From NCBI GenBank assembly GCA_964036195.1, contig OZ038451.1, forward strand, positions 124,001 to 188,000: a stretch of DNA of 64,000 nucleotides. Direction: 5' to 3'. The translations under genes were made by a program, and so were the position numbers. Below are positions 24,737 through 37,500 of the stretch, one piece after another. The DNA comes from Sphaerolaimus hirsutus. Its lineage: Eukaryota; Nematoda; Chromadorea; Monhysterida; Sphaerolaimidae. Numbering within the stretch: the stretch's first letter is position 1; the number at the start of each line of letters is the position of its first letter. The notes below the pieces were generated by a model, which did not search any database, was not told the DNA's origin, and was given only the letters and a program-made list of their open reading frames with translations.

Positions 24737-25406
24737 CCGTATTTCCTCGATATATTCCCCTCGTTTGACCCCCCCCCCCCCCCCTCTCGAGACAACTATG
24801 AGACAATCACCCCCAAATTGAGTGTAAAGGGAACGTACACGACAAAAACTGTAATTTGTGTTATGTGTAATGCAGAACACACGTTAAAACAATGTCGGTG
24901 TCACGTTAGAAGAGTGTTTACCGTATTTCCTCGAAATACCCCCCCCCCCCTCGAAATACCCCCCCTCAAAATGGGCACAATGAATTTGTGATCCTGGAAA
25001 TGCATAACAGACGTTCAAAACACTTACTGTGTTACGTTAGAACATCGTTTATACCATCTACATCCATATATAAGGCTGTAAAAACTTATAAATGGTGGTT
25101 ATTGTTGCATTTTTCACATTTTTCTCTCAAAATTTTCACTCTGAAAAAATAAACCCCCAGGGGGTAATTCGAGGAAATACGGTATATTTACCATATACAT
25201 ACTAATATTAGTCTACAGAACCTTATATATGTCAGTTATTGTTGCATTTTACTACCTCAGCGTACATTACAAACAACGAATTTGTACTGGGATTTCAAAA
25301 ATATTTCTGGCGAAATAAACCCCCCTCGAAATACCCCCTCGGTTAACCCCCCTCTCGAGACCACTATGAAACAATCACCCCCCGGGGGTATTTCGAGGAA
25401 ATACAG
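24737..25406. mobile_element. CCGTATT-family element nested in hAT-like element
   Basis: TA flanks at 24735 and 25407; ends CCGTATTTCCTCGATATA / TATTTCGAGGAAATACAG. It contains another member of the family (24921-25182). Confidence 0.75.
24921..25182. mobile_element. inner CCGTATT-family element (third nesting level)
   Basis: TA flanks at 24919 and 25183; ends CCGTATTTCCTCGAAATACC / GGTAATTCGAGGAAATACGG. Its interior (GTTAGAA.., GTTATTGTTGCATTTTTC) is related to that of its host element, so the family has inserted into itself. Confidence 0.75.
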
Positions 25407-25798
25407 TAAGTATTTCTACCATCTGTCATGTTAAAGTGACGTGAAATTGTCATATCATGCTTCACTTACAGTTAAATTACAGTTAAAAGGGGCTCTAAAC
25501 ATGAAAACAGTCCAAATACTGTGTTTTAGGCTTAAAATTCAATATTTTTCTTAAAAAATTCGAAAATTGACAAAAAAGATTCGAAAATTCGAAAATTAAA
25601 TTCGAAATTCGAAAATTAATTTGGGAAAAAATTCGAAAATTCGAAAATTCATTTTAGAAAAAACACTTAAAAATTTAAATACTTTTTTCTGGGGGGTTTG
25701 CCATCGTTATACATCACTAATTGAGTGTGACATAAAAATGGTAGCTAATCCATCATGCCTTTCATCTATGCAACAACATTTTTAAAACTGAACTTTAG

Positions 25799-26224
25799 GT
25801 TGGCAGTGGAAAGATTACATCAACAATGAAATGGCTGCACTGAGTTTTTTCAATAGAGATCCGAATATTGGTGGTGTATTCAAAGTGGCCAAATTCTATG
25901 CTGCCGTATCGATACCAGGGAGCAGTCCCAGACCCTGTAAAATGCCCTGTAAAATGTCAAATGTCATGCAAACTGTCAAACGTTTGTGTTTGCCATTTTA
26001 CAAGCCATTTTACACGACTTTTGATTCAAAAGTCATGTGAACTGACTGGTAAAATGGCAAACACAGACATGTTTGCCATCTTACTGGGCATTTTACATGA
26101 CTTTTGACACTTTGCATGACATTTTACATTTTACAGGGCATTTTACAGACTCTGGGACCGGCACCAGGTGGCGGACTTGGTGCCACCTGGGACACAACAA
26201 AGCATCAATTCATCATACAGTACA
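25799..26224 (+). pseudogene. C-type lectin exon, copy 1, interrupted
   Basis: Acceptor CTTTAG, then sense reading ..WKDYINNEMAALSFFNRDP.., then an insertion of about 240 bp (25921-26162), then the exon end with donor GTGTGT. The insertion adds Cys- and Lys-rich nonsense codons; copy 2 (54070-54243) has the exon whole. Confidence 0.65.
25921..26162. mobile_element. GGCAGTCCC..TGTAAA inverted-repeat element in lectin exon
   Basis: Ends GCAGTCCCAGACCCTGTAAA and, inverted, CGGTCCCAGAGTCTGTAAA, with inner TGTCAAATGTCATGCAAA repeats in mirror order. It is flanked by CAG on both sides and absent from copy 2, so it is a clean insertion of a short palindromic element with about a 3-bp duplication. 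Confidence 0.75.
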
Positions 26225-26520
26225 GTGTGTCCATTCAACTATTATCAAAACTAAACAATTAAGTTTTTCCCACTGAAACAACCTTACATTGACGCTTACA
26301 GGACCTCATACAATATATTTCACCAGCATAGAGGACAAAATTGGCACAACGTTTATTTTCAAGACAATGTTTGGTCAACACACTCACCAGTGTCTCATAG
26401 GGTGCAAACAGAGCATGTTGTGCTATGCAGCCACCTTTGACAGTGGTGAGAAATTGTGTCATTTGCATTCACAGATTGAAGGAGTGAAGCAAAACCTGAC
26501 TGTGAACAGCGGCAGTTCAG

Positions 26521-28756
26521 GTGCCACTCCCAGATCCTGTAAAAGACCCTGTAAAGTGTCAAATGTCATACAAAGTGTAAAATACCCTGTAAAATGTCAT
26601 GTGTAATGCAAAAAGATAAAAAGCGCATAAAAAGAAAAAAAGAAAAGTATGTGACAGGACTTGGCAGCCAGCCAAAATGTCGTAATCACTCTATTAACAG
26701 GTTGAAAATAGCTAAAATAGACATAAAAATTCGTCTAAATAAACACCTTCCCGGACAAGTTCACCACCCATTTTTTTATTTCACTTCAGATGCTATATCT
26801 CGGGCTATGGCAGTGGTATAATCTTTGACGGATTAGTGAGATATTGTAGGATGACTGGATTTTTTTAGATTCTGAGAGGGGGTGAGCAGCTGGTGAAACT
26901 CCGCGATTAACCCCTCTCAAAATTTACCTGCGAAATAGATAAAAACCCTGGAGGTATTTCGAGGAGATACGGTAATTTGCATCTTACACACACGATATTG
27001 AGCAAAGTTGTTTGACAGTTTTTACATGTCATTGTGTACGGGAACAGGTGTTTTCCGAAAGCCAGAACCTTAATGTAAATAAACACCTTCCCGGACAAGT
27101 TCACCACCCATTTCTTTATTTCCCTTCAGATGCTATATCTCTGGCTATGGCAGTGGTATAAAGCTGATATTTGGTGGGAATATAGTCCTAACACCCCGCT
27201 ATTACGTATCAATGGGGGATGGTGCGGCGACACACTACAGGGTGGGTTGCCCTATATGCAAACATTTTTTGTGGCTTATTCGGTGTCCCAAACAAGTTCA
27301 CCACCAACTTGATTAGCTACACTACGAGGGCCATATTATTAGCTGTGAGGGCGATAGAAAGCTGAAATTTGTGGGATGTCTTGCAAACAACCCCCTTTCA
27401 CAATACACCAGTGGGTGCCCGCCAACGACCCACCACGGCATATCAAGTTGTACTTTTTTTTAAACAACCCAAGTCTCCCAAACAAGTTCGCCACCCAACT
27501 GCATTATAAAAAAATGTTATCAGAACTAGCCTGATATAAAATTGAATCAGATTTGAACCCTAGTTCTGCTCCAAAAAATTTTTTCAGGGAGGCACCCACC
27601 CTGTCCCATAAACAGCAGACTGAAAATTTCACTTTAAACCAATTATTTATTTCACACTTAAAAAGTTGGTTTACAAAGTTCACCAGGGGACGGTCTAAGG
27701 TTCAAAGTTTTGTAAACAACATAACCCCTAAAATGCCTGCATAAGCAAATTTATTTGGGGTGAATGGAAAAGTGAAAATTTTGTCTAAATTTGTTCCTGT
27801 GATGTTGTGATTATGACATCATAATATTCACCCCAAATAAATTTCCTTATGGAGGCATTTTAGATGTCATTTTGTTTACCTAACTTTGAACCTTGGACCT
27901 CTCCCTAGTAAACTTTGTAAACTAACTTTTCAAGTGTGAAACAAAAAATTAGTTTAAAGTTAAATTTTCGGTCTGCTGTTTATGGGACAGGGTGGGTGCC
28001 CTACTGAAAAAATTTTAATGAGCAGAACTAGTGTTCAAATTTGACTCAAGTTTTTTCAGGTATGTTCTCACAACTTTCTTTATAATGCAGTTGGGTGGCT
28101 AACTTGTTTGGGACACTTGGGTTGCTTTAAAAAAATAAACAACTGTACATGCAGCAACACATACTGTAGTGGGTCACTGGCAGGCAGCCCCAATGGTGTA
28201 TTGTAAGGGGGGTTGTTGGCGAGACATCCCCCAAATTTCAGCTTTATACTGGCCTCACAGCTTGTGATACAACCCTCGTAGAGTAGCTAATCAAGTGGGT
28301 GGTGAACTTGTTTGGGACACCGAATGAGCCACTAATAATGTTTGCATATAGGGCAACCCACCCTGTAGTGGGTCGCCGCACCTTCCCCCATTGATGCAGA
28401 GTAGAGGGATGTTATAACTATATATTCACAAAGTTTCAGCTCTATAAACCCACCATAGCCATAGATATAGCTTCCGATTAAATAAAAAAATGGGTGGTGA
28501 ACTTGTCCGGGAAGGTGTTTACATGGTGATACACCTTTTTATTATCTATTATAGGATTTTCAACCCATTTATAGAACGATTTCGAATTTTTGGCCGGATG
28601 CCAAGTCCCGTATCATTCTGATACTTTTTATTTTATGCAATTTTTATCTTTTTGCATGACACACATGACATTCTACAGGGTCATTTGCGTGACGTTAGAC
28701 AGTTTGCATGACATTCGGCACTATACAGGGTCTTTTACAGGGTGTGGGAATGCCCC
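26521..28756. mobile_element. 2.2-kb fold-back element splitting the PAN exon
   Basis: Ends GTGCCACTCCCAGATCCTG and, inverted, GGGGCATTCCCACACCCTG continue through TAAAAGACCCTGTA. The outer arms match over several hundred bases (for example ATGCAAAAAGATAAAAA against TTTTTATCTTTTTGCAT). CAG lies on both sides, and copy 2 reads CTTCAGTGCATT without it. Nested inside are a complete TAAACACC fold-back (27080-28521), a partial one (26740-26830) and one end of a CCGTATT element (26936-26972). Confidence 0.75.
27080..28521. mobile_element. TAAACACC fold-back element
   Basis: Ends TAAACACCTTCCCGGACAAG / CTTGTCCGGGAAGGTGTTTA. The arms are inverted copies of each other for nearly their full length of about 0.7 kb (for example CCCAAACAAGTTCACC.. 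against ..GTGAACTTGTTTGGG). A sister copy is at 58761-60204. Short frames inside are by-products. Confidence 0.8.
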
Positions 28757-28786
28757 CAGTGCATTTTGTTGATTTCTAGAATTAAT

Positions 28787-30780
28787 ATTTTGAGGTATTA
28801 TAGCCTGATAGTGATGTCTGATTGAGCAACAAGGAGTTTGTTATGTAGGTAATCAATTTGCTTCATTTTGTCCATTTATTTCATCCTTCTTGACATTGCA
28901 TATGATTATGTGCAGGCTCACGGGAATTTCCAACGCACAACAAAATTGTGTTGCGCAGTTTTTACGCGACACAATTTTGTCGCGCAGGTAGTGATTGAAT
29001 GGCGCCATTGTGCTGACACCATTTGAGGTTATTGCGGTGTTCTATCACGTGCGTTGTGTCCTGCACAACAAAGTGTTGTTGCGCAAAAAACTGCGCGACA
29101 AAATGTGTGTCGTGCACAAGTGGTGCCATGGCACAATACCCTGGCACCCTTAGATGGCGCCAGCGCCATGGTGCCATTCCATCACTACTTGCGCGACAAA
29201 ATTGTGTTGCGCAAAAACTGTGCGACACAATTTTGTTGTGCGTTGGAACTTATTTCAACCCTTATGTTCTATATTTATGTTAGTTTATTTTGAGGTATTA
29301 TAGCCTGATAGTGATGTCTGATTGAGCAACAAGGAGTTTGTTATGTAGGTAATCAATTTGCTTCATTTTGTCCATTTATTAAATCCTTCTTGACATTGCA
29401 TATGATTATGTGCAGGCTCACGGGAATTTCCAACACACCACAAAATTGTGTTGCGCAGTTTTTACGCGACACAATTTTGTCGCGCAGGTAGTGATTGAAT
29501 GGCGCCATTGTGCTGACACCATTTGAGGTTATTGCGGTGTTCTATCACGTGTGTTGTGTCCTGCACAACAAACTGTTGTTGCGCAAAAAACTGCGCGACA
29601 AAATGTGTGTCGTGCACAAGTGGTGCCATGGCACAATACCCTGGCGCCCTTAGATGGCGCCAGCGCCATGGTGCCATTCCATCACTACTTGCGCGACAAA
29701 ATTGTGTCACGCAAAAACTGCGCGACACAATTTTGTTGTGCGTTGGAACTTATTCCGACCCTTATGTTCTATATTTATGTTAGTTTATTTTGAGGTATTA
29801 TAGCCTGATAGTGATGTCTGATTGAGCAACAAGGAGTTTGTTATGTAGGTAATCAATTTGCTTAATTTTGTCCATTTATGTAATCCTTCTTGACATTGCA
29901 TATGATTATGTGCAGGCTCACGGGAATTTCCAACGCACCACAAAATTGTGTTGCGCAGTTTTTACGCGACACAATTTTGTCGCGCAGGTAGTGATTGAAT
30001 GGCGCCATTGTGCTGACACCATTTGAGGTTATTGCAGTGTTCTATCACGTGCGTTGTGTCCTGCACAACAAACTGTTGTTGCGCAAAAAACTGCGCGACA
30101 AAATGTGTGGCGTGCACAAGTGGTGCCATGGCGCAATACCCTGGCGCCCTTAGATGGCGCCAGCGCCATGGTGCCATTCCATCACTACTTGCGCGACAAA
30201 ATTGTGTCGCGCAAAAACTGCGCGACACAATTTTGTTGTGCGTTGGAACTTATTCCGACCCTTATGTTCTATATTTATGTTAGTTTATTTTGAGGTATTA
30301 TAGCCTGATAGTGATGTCTGATTGAGCAACAAGGAGTTTGTTATGTAGGTAATCAATTTGCTTCATTTTGTCCATTTATTTAATCCTTCTTGACATTGCA
30401 TATGATTATGTGCAGGCTCACGGGAATTTCCAACGCACCACAAAATTGTGTTGCGCAGTTTTTACGCAACACAATTTTGTCGCGCAGGTAGTGATTGAAT
30501 GGCGCCATTGTGCTGACACCATTTGAGGTTATTGCGGTGTTCTATCACGTGCGTTGTGTCCTGCACAACAAACTGTTGTTGCGCAAAAAACTGCGCGACA
30601 AAATGTGTGTCGTGCACAAGTGGTGCCATGGCACAACACCCTGGCGCCCTTAGATGGCGCCAGCGCCATGGTGCCATTCCATCACTACCTGCGCGACAAA
30701 ATCGTGTCGCGCAAAAACTGCGCGACACAATTTTGTTGTGCGTTGGAACTTATTCCGACCCTTATGTGCAATATGTTAGT
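28787..30780. repeat. four 500-bp tandem repeats, each with a 317-bp hairpin
   Basis: Units start at 28787, 29287, 29787 and 30287 and are almost identical. Each contains an inverted-repeat segment (28930-29246, then every 500 bp) with ends CCAACGCAC..GTGCGTTGG and arms of about 75 bp rich in GCGCGACACAATTTTGTCGC-type motifs. Copy 2 has a single non-repeated version (54548-54671) without the hairpin, so hairpin insertion came first and tandem amplification second. The 86-99-codon frames repeated on both strands are by-products. Confidence 0.92.
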
Positions 30781-31880
30781 TACTTAAACTGCAGAAAATT
30801 CATAACAATTACAAAAGTATAAAAAGGTGAAAAAAAATTTTGCTGCTACCCTGATTATTCTTGCACCATCAGTTCATAAATATTTATCACATTACACCAC
30901 AGAGCTTCTGTGCATGTTCTTTGTTGCATCCAATGTTTTGCCAGTGTAATTAATAAGGGCATGATTTGTTTTTTTTTGTGCCAAACCCTTTTCGAAATAC
31001 AAGAGCTACAGCACTTGCAGCTTGTGACAAATCTTTTTCCAGGCATTTATGGCAGATTACATTCAGACCAGTCACACTGATATTGTTATGCAGTGCCCTG
31101 ATAAGTCAATAGCTACATTAATTGTTCAAACAGGGGTAATTTTGGACAAGTTAGATACAAGGACTTTTGTTCAAATATCAAATATTAAACCTATAGGCAC
31201 AGCGTAGGTAGCGCTCAGAAAATCAGAGTTGTTAAAAGTACAAAACTCATAGTATTCATAAGCATAAAGAATTTTCTTTTTATTTACCCCCGAGTACATA
31301 GAGCATAAAGTAAATTTTGTGAGTAAATAAAATAAAACTTGTGAGTAAATGAGGCGAAAATACTTTTTCCACCAGAAAGTGTTAATGCGATTACTTTTTT
31401 TCACGAAAGCATAAAAGCAAGTAAAATGACATTTTCTGTCTGGAAAATGTAGAAGAGAGCATTATGAATATTGACCCTGGACTGGACAAAAGAAAGGTTT
31501 TTTCTTTCTATTAAGATGTATTCTTTATAAAAAGGCAGTTAATTCTTTTATGGTGTTCCTAAAAATATGTGAAATTTAATGGAAAATGTACTTTCAGTAT
31601 TCTACTATGCTGTACTCGGGTACTGTCGTGTAAAGGCAAGTACAGATACTTTTTCAAAGTATTCATATGCATATTTAATCGGTGCTTTTTGAGTAAAGGT
31701 ATGCATTAACAACTATGCAGATAATCAGAAATTGATTTAAATGGAGCATATATTCAGCATTATTGAACTGTGCTGTATACAGAGTAATAAAAAAAAACAC
31801 AAATGTGTGACACACATCTTGTCATGTTATTTTTATTGATCCCATTTACTTGACCGTACCAAACTGTACCGGAAAATATA
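30781..31880. other. duplication backbone, one possible exon
   Basis: Homologous to 56745-58740. It is AT-rich intergenic or intronic sequence. A stretch at 31043-31206 preceded by CTTTTTCCAG reads a plausible 53-codon frame (AFMADYIQTSHTDIVM.. to a stop) but is not preserved in copy 2, so it is not called as a gene. Confidence 0.5.
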
Positions 31881-31882
31881 TA

Positions 31883-33673
31883 CCGTATTTGCTTGAATAA
31901 TTCCCCCCTTGAATAATCCCCCCTCGAATAATCCCCCCCCTGTTAGACGCGTGAGGAAAAAATAATTCCCCCCCCCCCCTCCTTGAACAATCCCCCCCCA
32001 CGGATGGACTAAAAATACCGCATATCTTAAAAAAACAATCGATGAAGCCAGACAAAGCAGAAAAGTGTATCTGGTTTGATTCATGAATGGAAATGCAGTA
32101 CATCCGGTGTGCAGCAACGCAATGGAATGTGCCTACCATCGGAGACGGAACATATATACATGTATATGCTGTGTGTACACATTGTACACAATGAATGTAC
32201 GCTGACGCTGATGTAACGATGGCAAACACTCCAAAAAAAAGTATTTAAATTTTTAAGTGTTTTTTCCTAAATGAATTTTCGAATTTTCAAATTTTTCCTG
32301 AAATTAATTTTCGAATTTCGAATTTAATTTTCGAATCTTTTTTGGCAATTTTCGAATTTTTTTTGCTATTTTTCGAATTTTTCCAAATAATTTTTGAATT
32401 TTTTTGGAAAAATATTGAATCTGAAGCTTTAAACACAGAATTTGGACTGTTTTGGAAGTGGCTATACTTGGCAGACGTGATAATCTACAAATAGATATGA
32501 TTTATATCTTTGGCTGGCAGACAGCCAACTGAAAACTTGTGAACTGATTCACTGGTCTCCACTCCATTTCATCCTGACGCCGAACCGGTTCAGTCAGCCG
32601 TAAGTTCACTGCTGACTGCAGTTATGACGTCATAATGGAGTGTTACCTCCAGAAAAATGTAGGCTGTAATGTCGCCTGAGTATAGCACACTGAGCGTACT
32701 CAGTGCATACAGTGCTAACTTCACAAAATATGGGTACTTCTCAAACCAATACTCAAAACCACTCTTATACTCCAGCCACATTATACCTACAATGAAATAT
32801 ACCATAACCCATCTGAATCAAAGAACAAACATAAAAAAATTTCATCATATTTATCAAAGCAATTTGAAGCATATGATGAAAAAAATTTATGTTTGTTCTT
32901 TTATTCAGATGGGATATGGAGTATATCTTTGACCACATCTCTTTTACTTATAAATTGCAGTTCATATGTGCAGTTCCTGTAAAATGCCCTGTGAAATGTC
33001 AAATGTTATGCAAAGTGTCTAAAGTCGTGGAAATGCTGTGGAAAATTGCAAATATGTTAGCCATTTTTCCAGGGCATTTTCATAACTTTTGACACTTTGC
33101 ATGACATTTCACATTTTACAGGGCAGTTTACATTTCAATGTTTTGGACGTTTTTTTCTGTTTTGTTTCGCTTTTTCATAAGCACCTCTTCATAAGCACAT
33201 CAATTGTCGTTGTATTTAGTACGTTGAACTTAAAAGTGCGTTTTGTTGCCTTGAATTGCCTGAAAAATTCGAAAAGTATTTTCAAATTTTCGAATTTTCG
33301 AATTTTTTGAAAAATAAATCGATTTTTAAGTGTTTTTTCTAGGGGTGAAATAAAAATTCGAAAATTCCGGAAAAATTCGAAAATTTGAAAATATTTTCGA
33401 ATTTTCGAATCTTTTTTTGCCATCGTTACGCAGATGCGTCAAATACGAATTCTAGGCATTTGATAAATTTGTGTGCAATTTGAACAAAAATGTCATGGAA
33501 TAACGAGGTAATAAACCGTATTTTGCTGAATGAATTGATAGAAACATGCTTTAAAACTTTGATGAAATTATAATTCCCCCCCCCCTCGAATAATTCCCCC
33601 CCTTGAATAATCCCCCCTCCAAAAAGTCTGACGAAAAAATAATCCCCCAGGGGGATTATTCAAGCAAATACGG
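31883..33673. mobile_element. CCGTATT-family element with nested hAT-like element
   Basis: TA flanks (31881, 33674); ends CCGTATTTGCTTGAATAATT / GGATTATTCAAGCAAATACGG. Copy 2 reads straight through (about 58737-58745). The body is occupied by the hAT-like element at 32214-33428. Confidence 0.82.
32214..33428. mobile_element. hAT-like element, TAACGATGGC ends
   Basis: Ends TAACGATGGCAAA / TTTGCCATCGTTA. 8-bp flanks CGCTGATG and CGCAGATG (one mismatch). Arms of TTCGAA-rich repeats as in 24299-25709; a CTGTAAAATGCCCTGT.. mini-palindrome lies at about 32972-33124. Confidence 0.85.
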
Positions 33674-33803
33674 TATACAATATATTCGGCAAACACATTA
33701 TATACAATATATTTACACTTTACAACATGATTATTTTTAAAAAACTGAGTGTTATACAATACTTACTAGGTATTTACCATCGGTTTAGCTACCTCATCGC
33801 AAT

Positions 33804-34178
33804 TCACAAAACAGTCAAAAATTGATCACCATCTCGATCATTCAAGTTTCTACTCACAATAACAAAATCGCTATTTCTCAACGCTCTGCCGTGGGGCGGC
33901 ACGCACCCGGTTTGGCCGTTTGCCAACACTCTGCCACACTGAGAGGAGTCATTTCTCCGCCGCTGCGGCTGCTCGTGGGGTTCGCCGTGCGTCGCGCCAA
34001 TTCTGCGCCACGGCGCGTCGGTTTCGCTGGCGCGCGGCGGCAAGTTGAAGTAGTCCGGCGCCTGGCGGCAGTTTGGCCCAGCCGCTCGGCTGTTGGCGAC
34101 ACGCCAGGGGGAAGTGCCGCTTGCGCCAGTGTCTGCGGCGGGTTTGGAGGGAAAATGGAAAAATCTACGCGGTGGCAA
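33804..34178 (-). CDS. conserved minus-strand ORF in GC-rich block, copy A
   Basis: A GC-rich island in AT-rich surroundings. The minus frame ends ..ALRNSDFVIVSRNLNDRDGD.. before its stop. The same frame is kept in the paralogous block at 60300-60617, with a one-codon length difference and many synonymous and conservative changes. No known domain. It could be a terminal exon, or non-coding with a chance frame; the paralogue comparison favours coding only mildly. Confidence 0.35.
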   Translation of the reverse strand: MPPRRFFHFPSKPAADTGASGTSPWRVANSRAAGPNCRQAPDYFNLPPRASETDAPWRRIGATHGEPHEQPQRRRNDSSQCGRVLANGQTGCVPPHGRALRNSDFVIVSRNLNDRDGDQFLTVL

Positions 34179-34545
34179 TCACCGCGTCACTTCACTGGCA
34201 CTTTTTTTCTCACTGGCGGGGTGTAAATCAGTATGATTGAATAAATGATTTTTTTCTGCGATTGCGGTGCGTGATGACAGTTTCTTGTAATTATTAGGCC
34301 GGAATTAGAGCTCAGCGTCGATTCGACGTGAAATGATGACGTGAAATGACGTCGTGAAATTAATTACACGAGTGTGGATCATGCTACGGGTCTACAATTT
34401 TCTAAGGATAATATATGAATCAATATTTCGTTTATACTATGGAATAATAAATTTCAAAATTTATCACAAGATTCTATTCATTAAATTATGGTAGGAAACT
34501 GCACATTGCGTTCCGCCAAGCATACATCGAAAACAAATATTTCAC

Positions 34546-37500
34546 TTGATGCACGTAGATAAGCAGCGTAGATATTTCGGGGCTTTGTACACATTATCAT
34601 ATGATCAGAAAACGTCACATTGTGATATCAAATACACTAAAAATGACATTTTACAAAAACCTTCGCACTTTGATTTTAAATACACTGAAAATGACATTTT
34701 ACAAAAACGAGTAAGTATCAATATGTGTATTATCAAGTTAAAACACATTAAATGTCATCCAAAACCTTTACAGCTGGAGATACAGTGTGGCCGGGCATCG
34801 GGCTACGCTTATAGGGCCGCTGATCTGAACAAGAAGGCACTGGAGTCCATCGAACGGCGCTTGAATAGGGTCGAAAAAAGTGACGCGTTCGACGACGTCA
34901 AAACTGTTAGTTTGATGTCACGGGACTTGATTTTAGTGGGTACTTTTCCAAACAGACAATCGATCCTGCTAAATTGTGCATCTGTGCACACGTATATATG
35001 TACTGTGGTGTATAATCAACAATACTCTACTACAATACTCTACTACAACAGATACTCTATATCCGCCTTACAGGCATTGTCCCTGGCCGAAAAATGTCGC
35101 GACGAAATTGCGCAAATTCGTGAAATATCCAACTGCACAACACCGATGGGGGCGGCCCCGAAACGGCGCCTGGAAATAGCGGCCGATACCGTTTTGGGAC
35201 AACCGAAGCGGGCCAAAAATGTCGAAACACCCCCGGAAATGCAGGTAGATATTTATTACCACCTGGGGAGAAGCTATCGGTTTTTTAAAAACTTTTTAAA
35301 TAATCTATCGCAAAGAGACACCAAAAAGGGAATAATGGTAAAAACTGACATAGTATTTCAGAGTATTGTCGTGACTAGTCCCCGTAGGAACTGGAAACTA
35401 AGATTCCATATAAATTACAAATTTCCGACTTTTTTCTTTTTTAAAAAAAGTGTTACTTTAATAAAAGGGTCTAACAACAATGTGATGATCATAGTTTCCA
35501 CCTCTATACTTACAAAAACTTCAACATGCCCGCAGGTCCGTGCCACCCCGTTTACACCGGCCAACACAGCCCAAGGCATGGCCCAGGGGGGGACCAAGGG
35601 GCCAGACATCGTGATTGTCCTAGACGACCCCTCCGACCCGTTCGGAGGCTTTTACCCATGGAAAGTGAAATTTGATGGCCTGCGATTCGATTGCATTCTG
35701 CATGCAATGATCTATGTTAGTAGGGGGGTGAACGGGAAAATTTCAGATGTACAACCACCTATACCAACTGATAATGTCAAATTAAATATAAGAAACTACG
35801 TAATATGTTATTCAAAACAAAAATTTTATGAAATAGACTCAAAATTGGGTGCGAAGGGTAGTAATATCAGTTATTTTACAATTGCAACGCTTAAATTCTC
35901 GATAAATTGGAGAGATATGTACCATAAGGACATACTTAAATTTGTGATATGTAATTCAACAACACTTGTATGCTTCCAGGCGGAAGCCCGGGCCACGGCG
36001 ACTTCGAATATTCAAAGCCTGGCTCAAAATCTGCACCAACTGTATGCGAAATTCAACGGGGGAAACTTCGACCCGGCTTTCCATGAGTATCAGAGGGCAT
36101 GCAAACGTGTCTGGGGGATGATATTTCGATATCTCCAATCCCAGGGCGCAGACACAACTAACAGCTGGTTCGCCATGGGGACTGGCCGCGAGACGGACAG
36201 GGACGGAAAATTGTACGAAAGTATGGAAGCGGCGAAAAATACTTCCGCCTACGTTACTTTGAGGATGATTATTAAAAATGCGGCTGAAAACAACCTGGGA
36301 TTCCGGTCAGTTGATAAGTTTGATGTTATTCAGGCATGTTTAGAACAAAATAACTATCTTATATGTACATTTTTCTACATAAATATAGGACAAGCAGCGA
36401 TAAACTTTAAAATACTTTATGTAAAATCAAATTATCCAACACTACCGAATTCAGACGTTAACCCAGTCTTACAAACCTTAAGGCAACTCCTATGGTGCTC
36501 CGACAAGCTGAAAATTGGCGCTGATTGGGTGCAAACTGAACGCACGATCCGTTGTGCGGGCGACACACCGGCGAGCGGCTGGCGCGGTGCACTAGTTTGT
36601 GGGCACACAAAGGGAACATTTGACGTAAGTAAGGTTTTTTTCCAACAATTATATGTGTTCACCACTATTTTGCTCGTATTTCGGCAGCCCAACAAGACCA
36701 TTTTAATAATACCTTTTGAAATAAACACAAAACTCCTCTACATTTTTAACATATATAAACACGTGATTAGTGAAGAACTATCAAACCCTGTCAACCCAAA
36801 ATTGATGTACACACTACCTTATCCGATAACACAGTGCGCGCTACCGGTGAACGCGGGCAAATTCTACCGGGCGCCGTACATGAGCCTGTACGGCGAGGCT
36901 TTGATGGAAATTCGTGAGCTGATCACCGAAGAAATGGCCTTCTCGCGTCGCACACACACGGGGGCAACCGTGCGCGTTAACGATTTGGGCGTATTTAAAA
37001 AGTTTGATGACGAGCAGCACTTTGATGCTCTGGACAGGAAAGGCGTCTATGCCAAAGTACAAGAATGTTTGATCCCTCCAGCGGAATACTTGCTCGAGGT
37101 ACGCAATAATATCAGAAATGGTTTGTATTCCATAAAGATAATAACTAGTTTGGATAACTTGTATAATATAGGAAACACAAGGCTTTTTATAAGTAACTTT
37201 TTGGAAAAAAATATCTATTTAAAACATACAATTATTTTAAAAAATATGAAACCTTCTATGCGGAGGATGGTATACACCTCAACATCAAAAATACTCGACT
37301 TTTTAAAAAACAAATTTTTTGAAAAAAAATATTTAAAAAAAAACAATTTTTGCAAATTGAAATTATTAAAATGGGTGACAATAGCAATAAACAAAGATGT
37401 ATTTGCATATATCATTCCTCAACCAGAATACTTATACGATGTAAGTATTTTTCGAGGAAATAGATATCTTATCAGAAATAGTAAGTCATATATAAAGTTA

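Larger units (their letters stand above)
24299..25709. mobile_element. hAT-like element, TAACGATGGC ends
   Basis: Ends TAACGATGGCAAA / TTTGCCATCGTTA. Identical 8-bp flanks TACATCAC (24291-24298, 25710-25717). The start TAACG fits the hAT consensus YARNG. The arms are tandem TTCGAAAA motifs. The middle holds a nested pair of CCGTATT elements. Copy 2 has the site without this element (about 53980). Confidence 0.88.
26302..28779 (+). pseudogene. PAN/apple-type exon, copy 1, interrupted
   Basis: Acceptor GCTTACAG at 26301. The sense matches copy 2 (GPHTIYFT.., then HQCLIGC..MLCYAATFDSGEKLCHLHSQ) up to 26520. A 2.2-kb element interrupts it, and the last codons with the stop resume at 28757-28779 (..HFVDF, TAG). 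With the lectin exon also interrupted, this gene copy cannot make a normal product. Confidence 0.6.

Noticed and set aside
28962-30822. repeated 77-99-codon frames on both strands
   Set aside because: They recur every 500 bp because the DNA repeats, and cover a hairpin; no independent coding support.
31043-31206. 53-codon frame after CTTTTTCCAG as an extra exon
   Set aside because: Plausible composition, but the paralogue at about 56980 does not preserve it and the upstream gene already ends at its own stop.
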